From an uncultured Bacteroides sp. (GTDB taxonomy: Bacteria; Bacteroidota; Bacteroidia; Bacteroidales; Bacteroidaceae), in contig NZ_CAUFUE010000014.1 of assembly GCF_959029255.1 (NCBI RefSeq), positions 50,926-114,925 of the forward strand: a stretch of 64,000 bases of DNA. The letters are read 5' to 3'. Of this stretch, positions 25,123-33,756 are shown one piece after another; the first letter of the stretch is position 1, and each line of letters begins with the position of its first letter. The translations under genes were made by a program, and so were the position numbers. The notes under the pieces were generated by a model, which was given only the letters and a program-made list of their open reading frames with translations, searched no databases and had not been told where the DNA came from.

Positions 25123-26244
25123 ATGAAAGCTATGACTTGTTTTTGGGTAGTACCACTTTTGATTCTTATGGGATGTGGGGATGATAGTCCGGCATCGGAT
25201 ACCCCCTCTGGTAAAGAAGCCCTCATTGAAATATCTCCAACCGATTTGCAAATAAATGCAGCAGGAGAAGTACGTACTATAATTGTGAAGTCCGCTACCG
25301 CATGGACTGTAGATACGGATGGTCAAAATTGGTATTCGCTGTCTGCCAATAGCGGATATTCGGGAGAAGCGGCAGTGAAAATTACTGCTTTGAAGAATTC
25401 CATTGATAAAGAGCGGACGGCTGTTTTAACTTTCTCTGCCGGAAAAGATTATAAAAAAGAGTATACCTTTAAACAAGCTGAAGGTGAAGTTGAAAATTAT
25501 GTACCTCAAGGGTATTCTTTGGTATGGCAAGATGAGTTTAACGATGCTCGTTTGGCGGATGGTAAACCTGCATTGCCAAAAACTTCTGATTGGTGGTATG
25601 AGACCGGTAATCACGGTTGGGGAAATCATGAAATACAAAATTATATTGCAGGCTTTTCAGGAACGGACACCTGTGCTGTTGTATCGGATGGGATTTTAAA
25701 AATAATAGCCAAGAAGAAAGGAAATGAGGTTCTTTCTATTCGTATGAATACGAAACAGAATTGGAAATACGGTTATTTCGAGGCTCGCTTGAAACTTCCC
25801 AAAGGTAAAGGTACTTGGCCCGCCTTTTGGATGATGCCTGAAAACTCTACCTCTTGGCCCGGTGATGGAGAAATTGATATAATGGAAGAAGTAGGCTATG
25901 ATCCGAATGTGGTTCTTTCCACTATTCATTGTAATGCTTATAACCATGTGAAAGGTACTCAAAAAAGTGGTAATAAGTTTGTTTCCACGGCACAGTCGGA
26001 TTTCCACGTGTATGCTTTAGAGTGGACGGAAGATTTTATTAAAGGGTTTGTGGATGGTGAATGCTATTTTACGTTTAATAATGATAAAGCGGGAAATAAA
26101 GATACCTGGCCTTTTAATACTCCTTTCTATTTGAAATTGAATCTTGCATGGGGTGGAGATTGGGGAGGTGCCCAAGGTATTGATGAAACTGCACTTCCTG
26201 CAACTTATGAGATTGATTATGTACGTGTATATCAAAAGAAATAA
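25123..26244 (+). CDS. BACON-GH16 endo-beta-glucanase lipoprotein
   Basis: A 373-residue surface or periplasmic lipoprotein (LILMGCGDDS). A BACON carbohydrate-associated domain covers about residues 33-120. A GH16 domain follows, with the catalytic EIDIMEE motif: nucleophile E250 and acid/base E255. Supporting motifs are WQDEFN, WGNHEIQNY and WPAFWMMP. GH16 of this kind (subfamily 3-like) cleaves beta-1,3 or mixed beta-1,3/1,4 glucan. Next to GH3 and susCD it should make oligosaccharides for import. Laminarin versus mixed-linkage glucan cannot be settled by eye. Confidence 0.92.
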   Translation: MKAMTCFWVVPLLILMGCGDDSPASDTPSGKEALIEISPTDLQINAAGEVRTIIVKSATAWTVDTDGQNWYSLSANSGYSGEAAVKITALKNSIDKERTAVLTFSAGKDYKKEYTFKQAEGEVENYVPQGYSLVWQDEFNDARLADGKPALPKTSDWWYETGNHGWGNHEIQNYIAGFSGTDTCAVVSDGILKIIAKKKGNEVLSIRMNTKQNWKYGYFEARLKLPKGKGTWPAFWMMPENSTSWPGDGEIDIMEEVGYDPNVVLSTIHCNAYNHVKGTQKSGNKFVSTAQSDFHVYALEWTEDFIKGFVDGECYFTFNNDKAGNKDTWPFNTPFYLKLNLAWGGDWGGAQGIDETALPATYEIDYVRVYQKK

Positions 26245-26254
26245 TTGAATAGGT

Positions 26255-28507
26255 ATGAAAGCTATAAAGATTTTCTCTGCTTGTCTGCTTTTTTTGCCTT
26301 TTGTCTCTTGTACTCAAGTAACAAACACAAAAGGTGATGCGGCAACAGAAAAAAAGATAGAGGCCCTGTTATCCAGGATGACCCTGGAAGAGAAGTTGGG
26401 GCAGATGAACCAGATATCTTCATACGGAAATATTGAGGATATGAGTGGTTTGATTAAGAAAGGTGAAGTCGGTTCTATTTTAAATGAAGTAGACCCGGTG
26501 CGCATCAATGCCTTGCAGCGCGTGGCGATGGAAGAATCCCGTCTGGGCATTCCTTTGCTGATGGCTCGCGATGTGATTCACGGTTTTAAAACGATTTTCC
26601 CGATACCTTTGGGGCAAGCGGCATCTTTCGATCCGCAGGTAGCTGAAGACGGGGCGCGGGTAGCGGCTATAGAAGCTTCATCCGTTGGTATCCGTTGGAC
26701 ATTTGCGCCGATGATTGACGTGGCGCGTGACCCGCGTTGGGGACGTATGGCCGAAGGGTGCGGTGAAGACACTTACCTGACATCCGTTATGGGAGCTGCC
26801 ATGATAAAAGGTTTTCAGGGGGATTCTCTGAACGGCTCTACATCGATTGCTGCCTGTCCCAAGCATTTTGTGGGTTATGGTGCTGCCGAGGGAGGCCGTG
26901 ATTATAACTCTACTAACATCCCCGAGCGTCGTTTGCGGAATGTATATCTTCCGCCTTTTGAAACAGCTGCTAAAGCGGGAGCCGCAACGTTTATGACGTC
27001 TTTCAATGATAATGACGGAGTTCCTTCTACCGGAAACAAGTTTATTTTGAAAGATGTGCTTCGTGGTGAGTGGGGATTTGACGGACTGGTAGTTACTGAC
27101 TGGGCGTCTGCCAATGAAATGATAAGTCATGGTTTTGCAGCTACGCCCCAGGAAGCTGCCATGAAGGCCGTTAATGCGGGCGTCGATATGGAAATGGTTA
27201 GCTATACATTTGTGAAGGAACTACCGGAACTGATAAAAGCAGGTAAAGTGAAGAAATCCACGATAGACGATGCCGTACGTAATATACTACGGGTAAAGTA
27301 TCGTTTAGGCCTGTTCGATAATCCTTATGTGGATGAAAAGCAAGCGGATGTTCTGTATGCCCCTTCTCATCTGGAAGCTGCCAAGCAGGCTGCTATAGAA
27401 TCTGCCATACTGCTGAAAAATGACAAGGAAGTATTGCCCTTGCAGTCTTCCGTCAAGACGGTAGCTGTTGTAGGTCCGATGGCAAATGCGCCATACGAAC
27501 AACTCGGTACATGGGTGTTTGATGGTGAAAAGGCTAGAGCTGTGACCCCATTGAGTGCCATCAAAGATTTGGTCGGCGATAAAGTACAGGTAATTTATGA
27601 ACCGGGACTGAACTTCAGTCGTGATAAGGATATGGCAGGTGTGGCAAAGGCTGCCGCCGCCGCTTCACGGGCTGATGTTATTCTTGCTTTTGTGGGCGAA
27701 GAATCTATTCTCTCCGGCGAGGCGCATTGCCTGGCTGACCTTAACCTGCAAGGTGCGCAAAGCGAATTGATTGCAGCCTTGGCAAAGACGGGGAAACCGG
27801 TCGTAACAGTTGTTATGGCAGGACGGCCGTTGACGATTGGCAAAGAAGCCGAACTCTCTGCCGCTGTTCTTTATTCCTTCCATCCGGGAACGATGGGAGG
27901 TCCGGCATTGGCCGACCTGCTTTGGGGAAAGGCTGTGCCTAGTGGAAAAACACCGGTTACTTTCCCGAAGATGGTAGGACAGATTCCTATTTATTATGCT
28001 CACAACAACACCGGGCGTCCGGCAACCCGGAACGAAGTATTGCTGAACGATATCGCGATAGAAGCCGGTCAGACATCCTTGGGATGTACCTCTTTCTATC
28101 TGGATGCGGGATTTGATCCTTTGTATCCCTTCGGCTACGGATTGTCATATACCACTTTCGAATATAGTAATGTGAAATTGTCTTCTCCCACTTTGAAGAA
28201 AGACGATGTGCTGACTGTAACATTCGATTTGGAGAACACCGGTAAATATGAAGGTACTGAGGTAGCCCAACTGTATGTACAGGATAAAGTCGGTTCGGTT
28301 ACCCGTCCGGTGAAAGAACTGAAACGCTTTACGCGCGTCACCTTGAAACCGGGTGAAAAGAAAAATATATCATTTGAACTTCCTGTAAGCGAACTTGCTT
28401 TTTGGAATATCGATATGGTTAAGACGGTAGAACCGGGGGACTTCGGTCTTTGGGTGGGACCCGATAGCCGGACCGGGGACGAAGTTTTCTTTAGAGTGGT
28501 AGATTAG
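26255..28507 (+). CDS. GH3 beta-glucosidase
   Basis: A 750-residue family 3 glycoside hydrolase with a lipobox-like N-terminus (LPFVSCTQV). Two-domain GH3 layout: (beta/alpha)8 barrel with MARDVIHGFKTIFPIPLGQA and nucleophile D282 in VVTDWAS, the second alpha/beta domain, and a C-terminal fibronectin III-like domain (YGLSYTTFEYSN onwards). It probably removes glucose from the ends of beta-gluco-oligosaccharides in the periplasm. It follows GH16 after 10 bp and ends the operon. Confidence 0.95.
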   Translation: MKAIKIFSACLLFLPFVSCTQVTNTKGDAATEKKIEALLSRMTLEEKLGQMNQISSYGNIEDMSGLIKKGEVGSILNEVDPVRINALQRVAMEESRLGIPLLMARDVIHGFKTIFPIPLGQAASFDPQVAEDGARVAAIEASSVGIRWTFAPMIDVARDPRWGRMAEGCGEDTYLTSVMGAAMIKGFQGDSLNGSTSIAACPKHFVGYGAAEGGRDYNSTNIPERRLRNVYLPPFETAAKAGAATFMTSFNDNDGVPSTGNKFILKDVLRGEWGFDGLVVTDWASANEMISHGFAATPQEAAMKAVNAGVDMEMVSYTFVKELPELIKAGKVKKSTIDDAVRNILRVKYRLGLFDNPYVDEKQADVLYAPSHLEAAKQAAIESAILLKNDKEVLPLQSSVKTVAVVGPMANAPYEQLGTWVFDGEKARAVTPLSAIKDLVGDKVQVIYEPGLNFSRDKDMAGVAKAAAAASRADVILAFVGEESILSGEAHCLADLNLQGAQSELIAALAKTGKPVVTVVMAGRPLTIGKEAELSAAVLYSFHPGTMGGPALADLLWGKAVPSGKTPVTFPKMVGQIPIYYAHNNTGRPATRNEVLLNDIAIEAGQTSLGCTSFYLDAGFDPLYPFGYGLSYTTFEYSNVKLSSPTLKKDDVLTVTFDLENTGKYEGTEVAQLYVQDKVGSVTRPVKELKRFTRVTLKPGEKKNISFELPVSELAFWNIDMVKTVEPGDFGLWVGPDSRTGDEVFFRVVD

Positions 28508-28531
28508 TTATTGATTTTAAGGTTAAAAAGA

Positions 28532-28570
28532 GAGGTGGCAGGTCGTGATGACCTGTCACCTCTTGCTTTT
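28532..28570. terminator. Two-way terminator between GH3 and enolase genes
   Basis: A 13-bp stem (28532-28544 with 28550-28562) with short T-rich flanks on both sides, placed between two convergent genes. Confidence 0.7.
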
Positions 28571-28609
28571 CACTAACACATGTTTATCTACTAACCTTCA
28601 AAAATAAAC

Positions 28610-29890
28610 TTATTTTATTCTTTTATATCCGTATACCGCATTACTGCCAAGTTCTTCTTCAATGCGCAACAGTTGATTGTACTTCGCCATACGGTCTGAA
28701 CGGCTCAACGAACCCGTCTTGATTTGCCCGCTGTTGGTAGCGACTGCAATATCGGCAATCGTCGCGTCTTCGGTTTCACCGGAACGGTGGGAAGTAACAG
28801 TGGTATAGCCGTGGCGGTGAGCCATTTCGATGGCATTCAATGTCTCAGTCAGAGAACCGATTTGGTTTACCTTAATCAAGATAGAATTGGCGCAACCTTT
28901 CTCAATACCCATGGCAAGGAAATCTACGTTGGTAACAAAAAGGTCATCACCTACCAACTGGCAGCGGTCACCGATGCGTTTGGTCAGTTTCTCCCAACCT
29001 TCCCAGTCATTTTCACTCATGCCGTCTTCGATGGAGTCAATCGGATAATTGTTAATCAATTCTTCCAAATAATCTATCTGTTCATCGGCGGTGCGTTTCT
29101 TGCCCTTTTCACCTTCAAACTTGGTATAATCGTAAATACCGTCATGGTAGAATTCGGAAGAAGCGCAGTCCATGGCAATCATTACATCCTTGCCAGGTTC
29201 ATAACCTGCTGCCTTGATGGCGGCAATTATAGAGTTCAGGGCATCTTCCGTACCTTCCAATGCAGGTGCAAAACCACCTTCATCACCTACTGCTGTACTA
29301 AGTCCTCGGTCTTTCAGCACTTTCTTCAGCGCATGGAATACTTCGGCGCCGATGCGCAAGCCTTCACGGAATGAATTAGCACCTACAGGGCGTATCATAA
29401 ATTCCTGGAAAGCAATAGGAGCGTCACTATGTGAGCCGCCATTGATGATGTTCATCATCGGAACCGGCATCACGTATGTATTTGTTCCACCTATATAGCG
29501 GTAGAGGGGCATGTCGAGATAGGCAGCCGCTGCTTTGGCAACAGCCAGTGATACGCCCAGAATGGCATTCGCACCGAGATTCGACTTCGTTTTTGTGCCA
29601 TCCAGAGCCAACATGGCATGGTCGATACCCATCTGGTTGAGGGCGGACATACCGACTATTTCGGGAGCAATGATATCATTTATATTATTTACAGCTTTCA
29701 GAACACCTTTACCGCCATAGCGATTTTTGTCACCGTCACGCAGTTCCAATGCCTCATGTTCGCCGGTAGATGCGCCGGATGGAACAGATGCACGGCCCAT
29801 AAAGCCCGATTCCAATATTACATCAACTTCAACGGTTGGGTTACCCCTTGAATCAAGAATTTCGCGTCCGATAATCTTTTCTATTTTCAT
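28610..29890 (-). CDS. eno: Enolase
   Basis: Enolase converts 2-phosphoglycerate to phosphoenolpyruvate in glycolysis, using two magnesium ions. The 426-residue chain has the normal length. Seen: GREILDSRGNPTVEVDV at the N-terminus, SGASTGEHEALELRDGD with the flexible loop, the metal-binding MIAMDCASSEF and DSIEDGM segments, the catalytic ILIKVNQIGSLTET lysine and SHRSGETEDATIAD. It appears monocistronic. All landmark residues are in place. Confidence 0.98.
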   Translation of the reverse strand: MKIEKIIGREILDSRGNPTVEVDVILESGFMGRASVPSGASTGEHEALELRDGDKNRYGGKGVLKAVNNINDIIAPEIVGMSALNQMGIDHAMLALDGTKTKSNLGANAILGVSLAVAKAAAAYLDMPLYRYIGGTNTYVMPVPMMNIINGGSHSDAPIAFQEFMIRPVGANSFREGLRIGAEVFHALKKVLKDRGLSTAVGDEGGFAPALEGTEDALNSIIAAIKAAGYEPGKDVMIAMDCASSEFYHDGIYDYTKFEGEKGKKRTADEQIDYLEELINNYPIDSIEDGMSENDWEGWEKLTKRIGDRCQLVGDDLFVTNVDFLAMGIEKGCANSILIKVNQIGSLTETLNAIEMAHRHGYTTVTSHRSGETEDATIADIAVATNSGQIKTGSLSRSDRMAKYNQLLRIEEELGSNAVYGYKRIK

Positions 29891-29955
29891 ATTGTTTTGT
29901 TTTTAGTATGAATTCTACGCTAATAACAAACGAAAATAGAAAATTGTTTAGCTGC

Positions 29956-30627
29956 TCAGTCTTTTATTACGAGTCCCAATAAGGAGGTCAGCTCCATGGC
30001 TTGCAGTGTATTGACGATAGCGCCGCGTATATCGGGAAGATTGACGTGGATACCTTCTATATGCGAGTCGCTCAGGTCAATACCTTTTAGCGGGGTATGT
30101 GAGAACTCTGTCTCAATCAGTTCGCAGTTGGTGAAAGCGATGGAAGTCAACTTGCAATCGTTAATGTCGCTGTTGCGTAAATCGCAGCCAGAGAAGCGTG
30201 CCTGGTTGATTTTGCTCATGGACAAGTTAAGATAGTGGGCGTTGCAATCTTTCATAAAAAGATGGTTTAGAGTACTTTCCGATAGATTGGTGCCCATCAA
30301 CTTACAAGATATGAACTCAACGCGAAACAAAGAACTCTCTGCAAAAGAGATATTGCTTAAATCACAATTCTCAAAGCGTACATCCGTAAAATAGGTCACT
30401 TTCAATTTGCAAGCATCAAACTGGATGTGGCTGAAAGTACAATTCGTAATTGTCTTGTAAGAGCAGTTAATCTCTTCCTCCGTCTGCCGGCTGAAATGGA
30501 TGCCTCTGACGGTTTCTTCCGTTTCAAGCCACTCTTTCAAGGGTTTATAGCTTTCGGTTTGTCCTTCCAAGGTGGGAGGGACAATCCGTACAGGAGGCAT
30601 AATGTAGGGTCTGTTTGATTTTGGCAT
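29956..30627 (-). CDS. Pentapeptide-repeat protein
   Basis: A 223-residue protein in which, after about residue 60, every fifth residue is Leu, Phe or Ile in runs such as CKLKVTYFTDVRFENCDLSN and LRNSDINDCKLTSIAF. This pattern folds into a right-handed quadrilateral beta helix. Some family members mimic DNA and protect gyrase, but most have no known role and no such claim can be made here. It lies 9 bp after a protease-like gene on the same strand, probably in one operon. Confidence 0.85.
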   Translation of the reverse strand: MPKSNRPYIMPPVRIVPPTLEGQTESYKPLKEWLETEETVRGIHFSRQTEEEINCSYKTITNCTFSHIQFDACKLKVTYFTDVRFENCDLSNISFAESSLFRVEFISCKLMGTNLSESTLNHLFMKDCNAHYLNLSMSKINQARFSGCDLRNSDINDCKLTSIAFTNCELIETEFSHTPLKGIDLSDSHIEGIHVNLPDIRGAIVNTLQAMELTSLLGLVIKD

Positions 30628-30636
30628 AGTTTTTCG

Positions 30637-31413
30637 TTATTTACAGAAAGCGGCGAAGTCTTGTTCAAATTGCCGGATACTTCCGGGATATACACGTCCT
30701 ATCTTTACAGATACGGGAGCTTTGTCTTCCGTATTTTGCAAGGTGGATATGAAATTCGCCAATATATCCTCAGGCACTTTTTCTATCCAGAAAGCAACGA
30801 GGGCATGTGCCAGAATATAGGCATATTGCTCTTCTGTTCTTTGTCTTTTCATGAATTTGCTTTTATCACTGTCCACAAACGTTTCTATGTCGATTTCACC
30901 TAGCATATACATGGTGCGTATTCTTCCCTTTTCATAAGGGGTAAGTCCATGTTTCAGTCCTTTTTTGCCCATTTCGCAATGTTCAAAATATTCCGCCAGT
31001 CCCTCCATCAACCAGGCAGGCGGACGCTTACCGATTATCAGTTCAGTAAGATTATGGCTTAGTTCATGATAAATGATTGCCAGACTTTTTTCCCGTCCGT
31101 TCTCGCGTCCCAGCAGGATGGCTTCTTTCCGGTTGACAATGTACAGACCATTTGGGCGCATGGTCGGATGTACTCCTATGCTGTCCAGGTAGGCAAATCC
31201 TTTTTCCCGTTGCTCGAATACCGTCAACTGCAAACTCAAAGTATCGGGTAGCCCGAACTTTGCATAGAATTCAATTTCGTAGTTCAGGAATTGTTCTATC
31301 TTCTTGCGGTCCTTGTCGGGCAGGGGATCGCCTGCGTATTTTATCTGTATATTTTGGGAGTAAAGCTGTCCGTAGAAAAACAAACAGAGAAAAAGAAAAC
31401 CGGTATGTTTCAT
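30637..31413 (-). CDS. Secreted gluzincin-type metalloprotease-like protein
   Basis: A 258-residue exported protein (signal peptide ending QLYSQ). The zinc motif HELSH stands in IIYHELSHNLTELIIG. A downstream Glu in WLMEGLAEYFEHCE gives the HExxH plus E pattern of peptidase MA-type gluzincins. All predicted zinc ligands are present, so it may be active. The substrate is unknown. It follows the M23-like gene after 1 bp and precedes the pentapeptide-repeat gene, which suggests a three-gene envelope operon. Confidence 0.75.
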   Translation of the reverse strand: MKHTGFLFLCLFFYGQLYSQNIQIKYAGDPLPDKDRKKIEQFLNYEIEFYAKFGLPDTLSLQLTVFEQREKGFAYLDSIGVHPTMRPNGLYIVNRKEAILLGRENGREKSLAIIYHELSHNLTELIIGKRPPAWLMEGLAEYFEHCEMGKKGLKHGLTPYEKGRIRTMYMLGEIDIETFVDSDKSKFMKRQRTEEQYAYILAHALVAFWIEKVPEDILANFISTLQNTEDKAPVSVKIGRVYPGSIRQFEQDFAAFCK

Positions 31414-31414
31414 A

Positions 31415-32245
31415 TTACTTTTTGCTTTTCAGATACTTTTTCTGTTCCCGTTTACTCATGTCCTGCATAATGAGAGAGTCATCAATCACTGCCCGATAGG
31501 TTTTCTTCTCTTCCGTTTTCAAATCTCCTTCCGCAACACGGAATACCGGTACGAAATGGGAGTAAGGATAACCGGAATGGACACCACCTTCAAACTTGTT
31601 TTTATCCAGAAAGAAATAAGTGATTGAAACCCCGGTAGAGCCTGCAATCCCTACAGGTTGCCCAACCCGTACTTCGGAGCCGGGGCGGATGAAATTATCT
31701 GCCATGACAAGATAAGCGGCGAAAGTTTGGTCGGGATGATATATCAATAATTGCAGGGGATGCAATGTCTCGCAGGCAATACCGCTGCGAGTGGCATAAA
31801 CGGTATCTCCTTTCTCCAGATTGAAATTTAAAGTCTTGACAGGTTCCCGCAAATCTGTTTTCCATGCGGTTTTTGCTCCATCCTTCACCGGAAGCGCGTA
31901 GGGAGTGTCGATATGAAAATCTTTTGGAAATTCTCCCCGGTAGAACCTGTATTTTGATGGGTTTTGAAACGGGTTTTCCACATTCGAATTCTTCTTTTTG
32001 GTGAAAATGGTATTTTTACCCGTATGCAGTGTATATGCCCTGTCATTCTCTCTGTAGACATAGTAACTGCAAAAATCATTATTGTGATAATTAAGTTCTA
32101 TGTCTCCCTGGGCGTTTTTTTCCCATTTAGATTCGATACATTGGGGTTTTTGGGTTAATAACACCCGTAAAGACTGTGCAGATGCCTGGCAGATAGATAT
32201 GGCCGGCATGAGACTAAGTAGTATTGTTAATTTAAGGTTTTGCAT
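31415..32245 (-). CDS. Degenerate M23 (LytM-like) peptidase-fold protein
   Basis: A 276-residue exported protein with signal peptide ending SICQASAQ. Residues about 120-235 follow the M23 beta-sandwich pattern: GDTVYATRSGIA, LQLLIYHPDQTFAAYLVM, PGSEVRVGQPVGIAGSTG. The usual zinc ligands are absent: the HxxxD part reads LNFNL and the HLHFE part reads ITYFFL. It is therefore probably a non-catalytic binder or regulator of peptidoglycan hydrolysis, as known for some degenerate LytM proteins. It lies just upstream of the gluzincin-like gene. Confidence 0.7.
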   Translation of the reverse strand: MQNLKLTILLSLMPAISICQASAQSLRVLLTQKPQCIESKWEKNAQGDIELNYHNNDFCSYYVYRENDRAYTLHTGKNTIFTKKKNSNVENPFQNPSKYRFYRGEFPKDFHIDTPYALPVKDGAKTAWKTDLREPVKTLNFNLEKGDTVYATRSGIACETLHPLQLLIYHPDQTFAAYLVMADNFIRPGSEVRVGQPVGIAGSTGVSITYFFLDKNKFEGGVHSGYPYSHFVPVFRVAEGDLKTEEKKTYRAVIDDSLIMQDMSKREQKKYLKSKK

Positions 32246-32288
32246 AATCGTCGGTAGATATGATTTGTTTCTTGTTTCTGATATTTAT

Positions 32289-32660
32289 TTAACGTCCCAA
32301 GGCCCCTCCCGCAAAAGCTGCAATGATACCCAATGTTATACTTAATAAGGTATATAGGAAAAACTCACCGAAAAATCCTTGTTTTAGCATTATCACTCCG
32401 TCATTGCTGAAAGTGGAGAAGGTGGTGAAGCCGCCGCATAAACCGGTAGTGAGCAACATGCGTATTTCAGTAGACAGATTGAAACGTGCCGACCAGGCAT
32501 AAAACAGTCCGATAAGGAAACTGCCGAAGATGTTGACGGTGAACGTTGCCCACGGAAAGGAATAGGGTACAATTCGTTCGTGCAGTGCCATTTGCACACA
32601 ATAGCGCAGCACACTACCCGTTCCACCGCCAAGAAATATGCATATCAGTATTTTGCTCAT
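32289..32660 (-). CDS. crcB: Fluoride channel CrcB/Fluc
   Basis: A 123-residue protein with four membrane helices. It forms dimeric antiparallel channels that expel fluoride. Signature segments are GGGTGSVLRYC at the N-terminus, ATFTVNIFGSFLIG with the pore Asn, and GLCGGFTTFSTFSND with the sodium-site and phenylalanine-box residues. No fluoride riboswitch (crcB motif) is visible upstream. It stands alone between the M23-like gene and a 78-bp inverted repeat. Confidence 0.95.
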   Translation of the reverse strand: MSKILICIFLGGGTGSVLRYCVQMALHERIVPYSFPWATFTVNIFGSFLIGLFYAWSARFNLSTEIRMLLTTGLCGGFTTFSTFSNDGVIMLKQGFFGEFFLYTLLSITLGIIAAFAGGALGR

Positions 32661-32789
32661 AGATTACCGGAATGTGTTTCTGATTACAAAGGTAATGAAG
32701 GTGGAGGAATTTTTATCAATTCCGGAGGAATTTATTTGTGATGTGATTTGGCTGAAAGTACTTTTGGGGGAGTAAGAATACTTTTTAAC

Positions 32790-32867
32790 TTACAGACAGA
32801 GATTGCACTGGATTTCCCAAATCAAGAATATCTGATTTATGAATTCCGGTGTAATCTCTGCCTGTAA
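32790..32867. repeat. 78-bp imperfect palindrome upstream of crcB
   Basis: Left arm 32790-32816 and right arm 32841-32867 match as reverse complements at 23 of 27 positions. An inner AAATCA/TGATTT pair closes an 8-nt loop. It lies 28 bp after the end of the 32895-33392 gene and about 130 bp before crcB. It may be a terminator, a crcB leader structure or a small repeat element. Confidence 0.7.
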
Positions 32868-32894
32868 ACATGCTGCTAAGCGGTAGGGATAAGA

Positions 32895-33392
32895 CTATTT
32901 TTGCAATGCTGCCTCTTCTTCAAGGTTTTCTTTTGTCTTTTTATCAAATCCCTTCATTATATATTCCACATTATAATAGTGGCAATTCATAATACCGAAT
33001 ATTCTTTTAATGGAGTTCATGTTTTCCGCCAATTGTGTGATGAATAGCAAATGTTGCCCGATTTCCTGATTAAAATGCAGAAGGTTTTTCCGTTCCATGT
33101 TATTTTGCAACATATAAACTCCACAGGCTTCTTGTATTTCGGCGACGCCTTTCCCCCATTGGTGTTCATTCAGATGTTGCAGAGCTTTGATAAACTGGGT
33201 TAATCTGTGATGTAGGTTTTTCAAACGCGCATACTCTGAATACTTTTCCATGCGGGGACTTAGAATCATAGTGTCTGCCATTTGAAGATAGTACGCTTTC
33301 ATTGCTTCTTCCGATTCGAAGGCGTTCGATACGGAGTTGGTTTGCTTGTAGGGGAATTCCTGATACGCATTCGGTTGATTACTGTTTTCCAT
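32895..33392 (-). CDS. Hypothetical helical protein
   Basis: A 165-residue protein that I do not recognise. It has no signal peptide and no membrane helix. It is predicted almost wholly alpha-helical, with charged and Gln/Asn-rich stretches (LKNLHHRLTQFIKALQHLNE; MKGFDKKTKENLEEEAALQ). It stands alone with a normal stop, about 80 bp downstream of the 6S-like RNA on the same strand. It may be transcribed by read-through from that RNA gene, since no clear TAnnTTTG box lies directly before it. Confidence 0.6.
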   Translation of the reverse strand: MENSNQPNAYQEFPYKQTNSVSNAFESEEAMKAYYLQMADTMILSPRMEKYSEYARLKNLHHRLTQFIKALQHLNEHQWGKGVAEIQEACGVYMLQNNMERKNLLHFNQEIGQHLLFITQLAENMNSIKRIFGIMNCHYYNVEYIMKGFDKKTKENLEEEAALQK

Positions 33393-33472
33393 AAATCTTT
33401 AAGTTTAATAAGGTGAATAATTCGATTTATGGGAGAGGAGAGAAGACAAAAGGCGATCTCTGCCTGACCCAT

Positions 33473-33631
33473 TGTCGAACTTATACCGTAGAGCATATGT
33501 TTGGAGATGCATTACACACTCCCCATGGGGGTACAGGGACCGCCATATAGGAGTAATGTGGACAGGCATAAAAATGCCCGCCATGGTAATTTGGCAGGTT
33601 TCCCTGCTCTACGATAAGAATAAATTCGACA
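33473..33631 (-). ncRNA. Structured RNA with 6S-like architecture (candidate ssrS)
   Basis: Read on the reverse strand, TGTCGAA at the 5' end pairs exactly with TTCGACA at the 3' end. Inside that, CTTAT pairs with ATAAG and CGTAGAGCA (33613-33605) with TGCTCTACG (33495-33487), giving a 21-bp closing stem with small bulges. The centre has a weakly paired region, a GGGCAT/ATGCCT hairpin and an inner CATTACTCC/GGAGTGTGTAATG stem. Long closing stem, central bubble, inner stem and about 160 nt length fit 6S RNA, which sequesters the housekeeping RNA polymerase. A promoter box lies 4 bp before the 5' end. A riboswitch or other RNA remains possible. Confidence 0.6.
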
Positions 33632-33634
33632 CCG

Positions 33635-33642
33635 CAAATGTA
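33635..33642 (-). promoter_or_regulatory. -7 box of the 6S-like RNA
   Basis: TACATTTG on the reverse strand fits TAnnTTTG and ends four bases before the first paired base of the RNA. No TTG lies at the usual distance upstream. Confidence 0.6.
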
Positions 33643-33756
33643 CAATAAAAAATGAGATATCCTTCCGGTTATGCGGCAAAATTATTAGAAAGGTTATGCA
33701 ATAGTGATTGTTAATGGCTGATTCTTCATGTGTACGGACTTATCCATATTATACCC

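Noticed and set aside
33473..33631. Riboswitch (cobalamin, TPP or fluoride)
   Set aside because: None of their conserved core words are present; end-to-end pairing fits a free RNA better.
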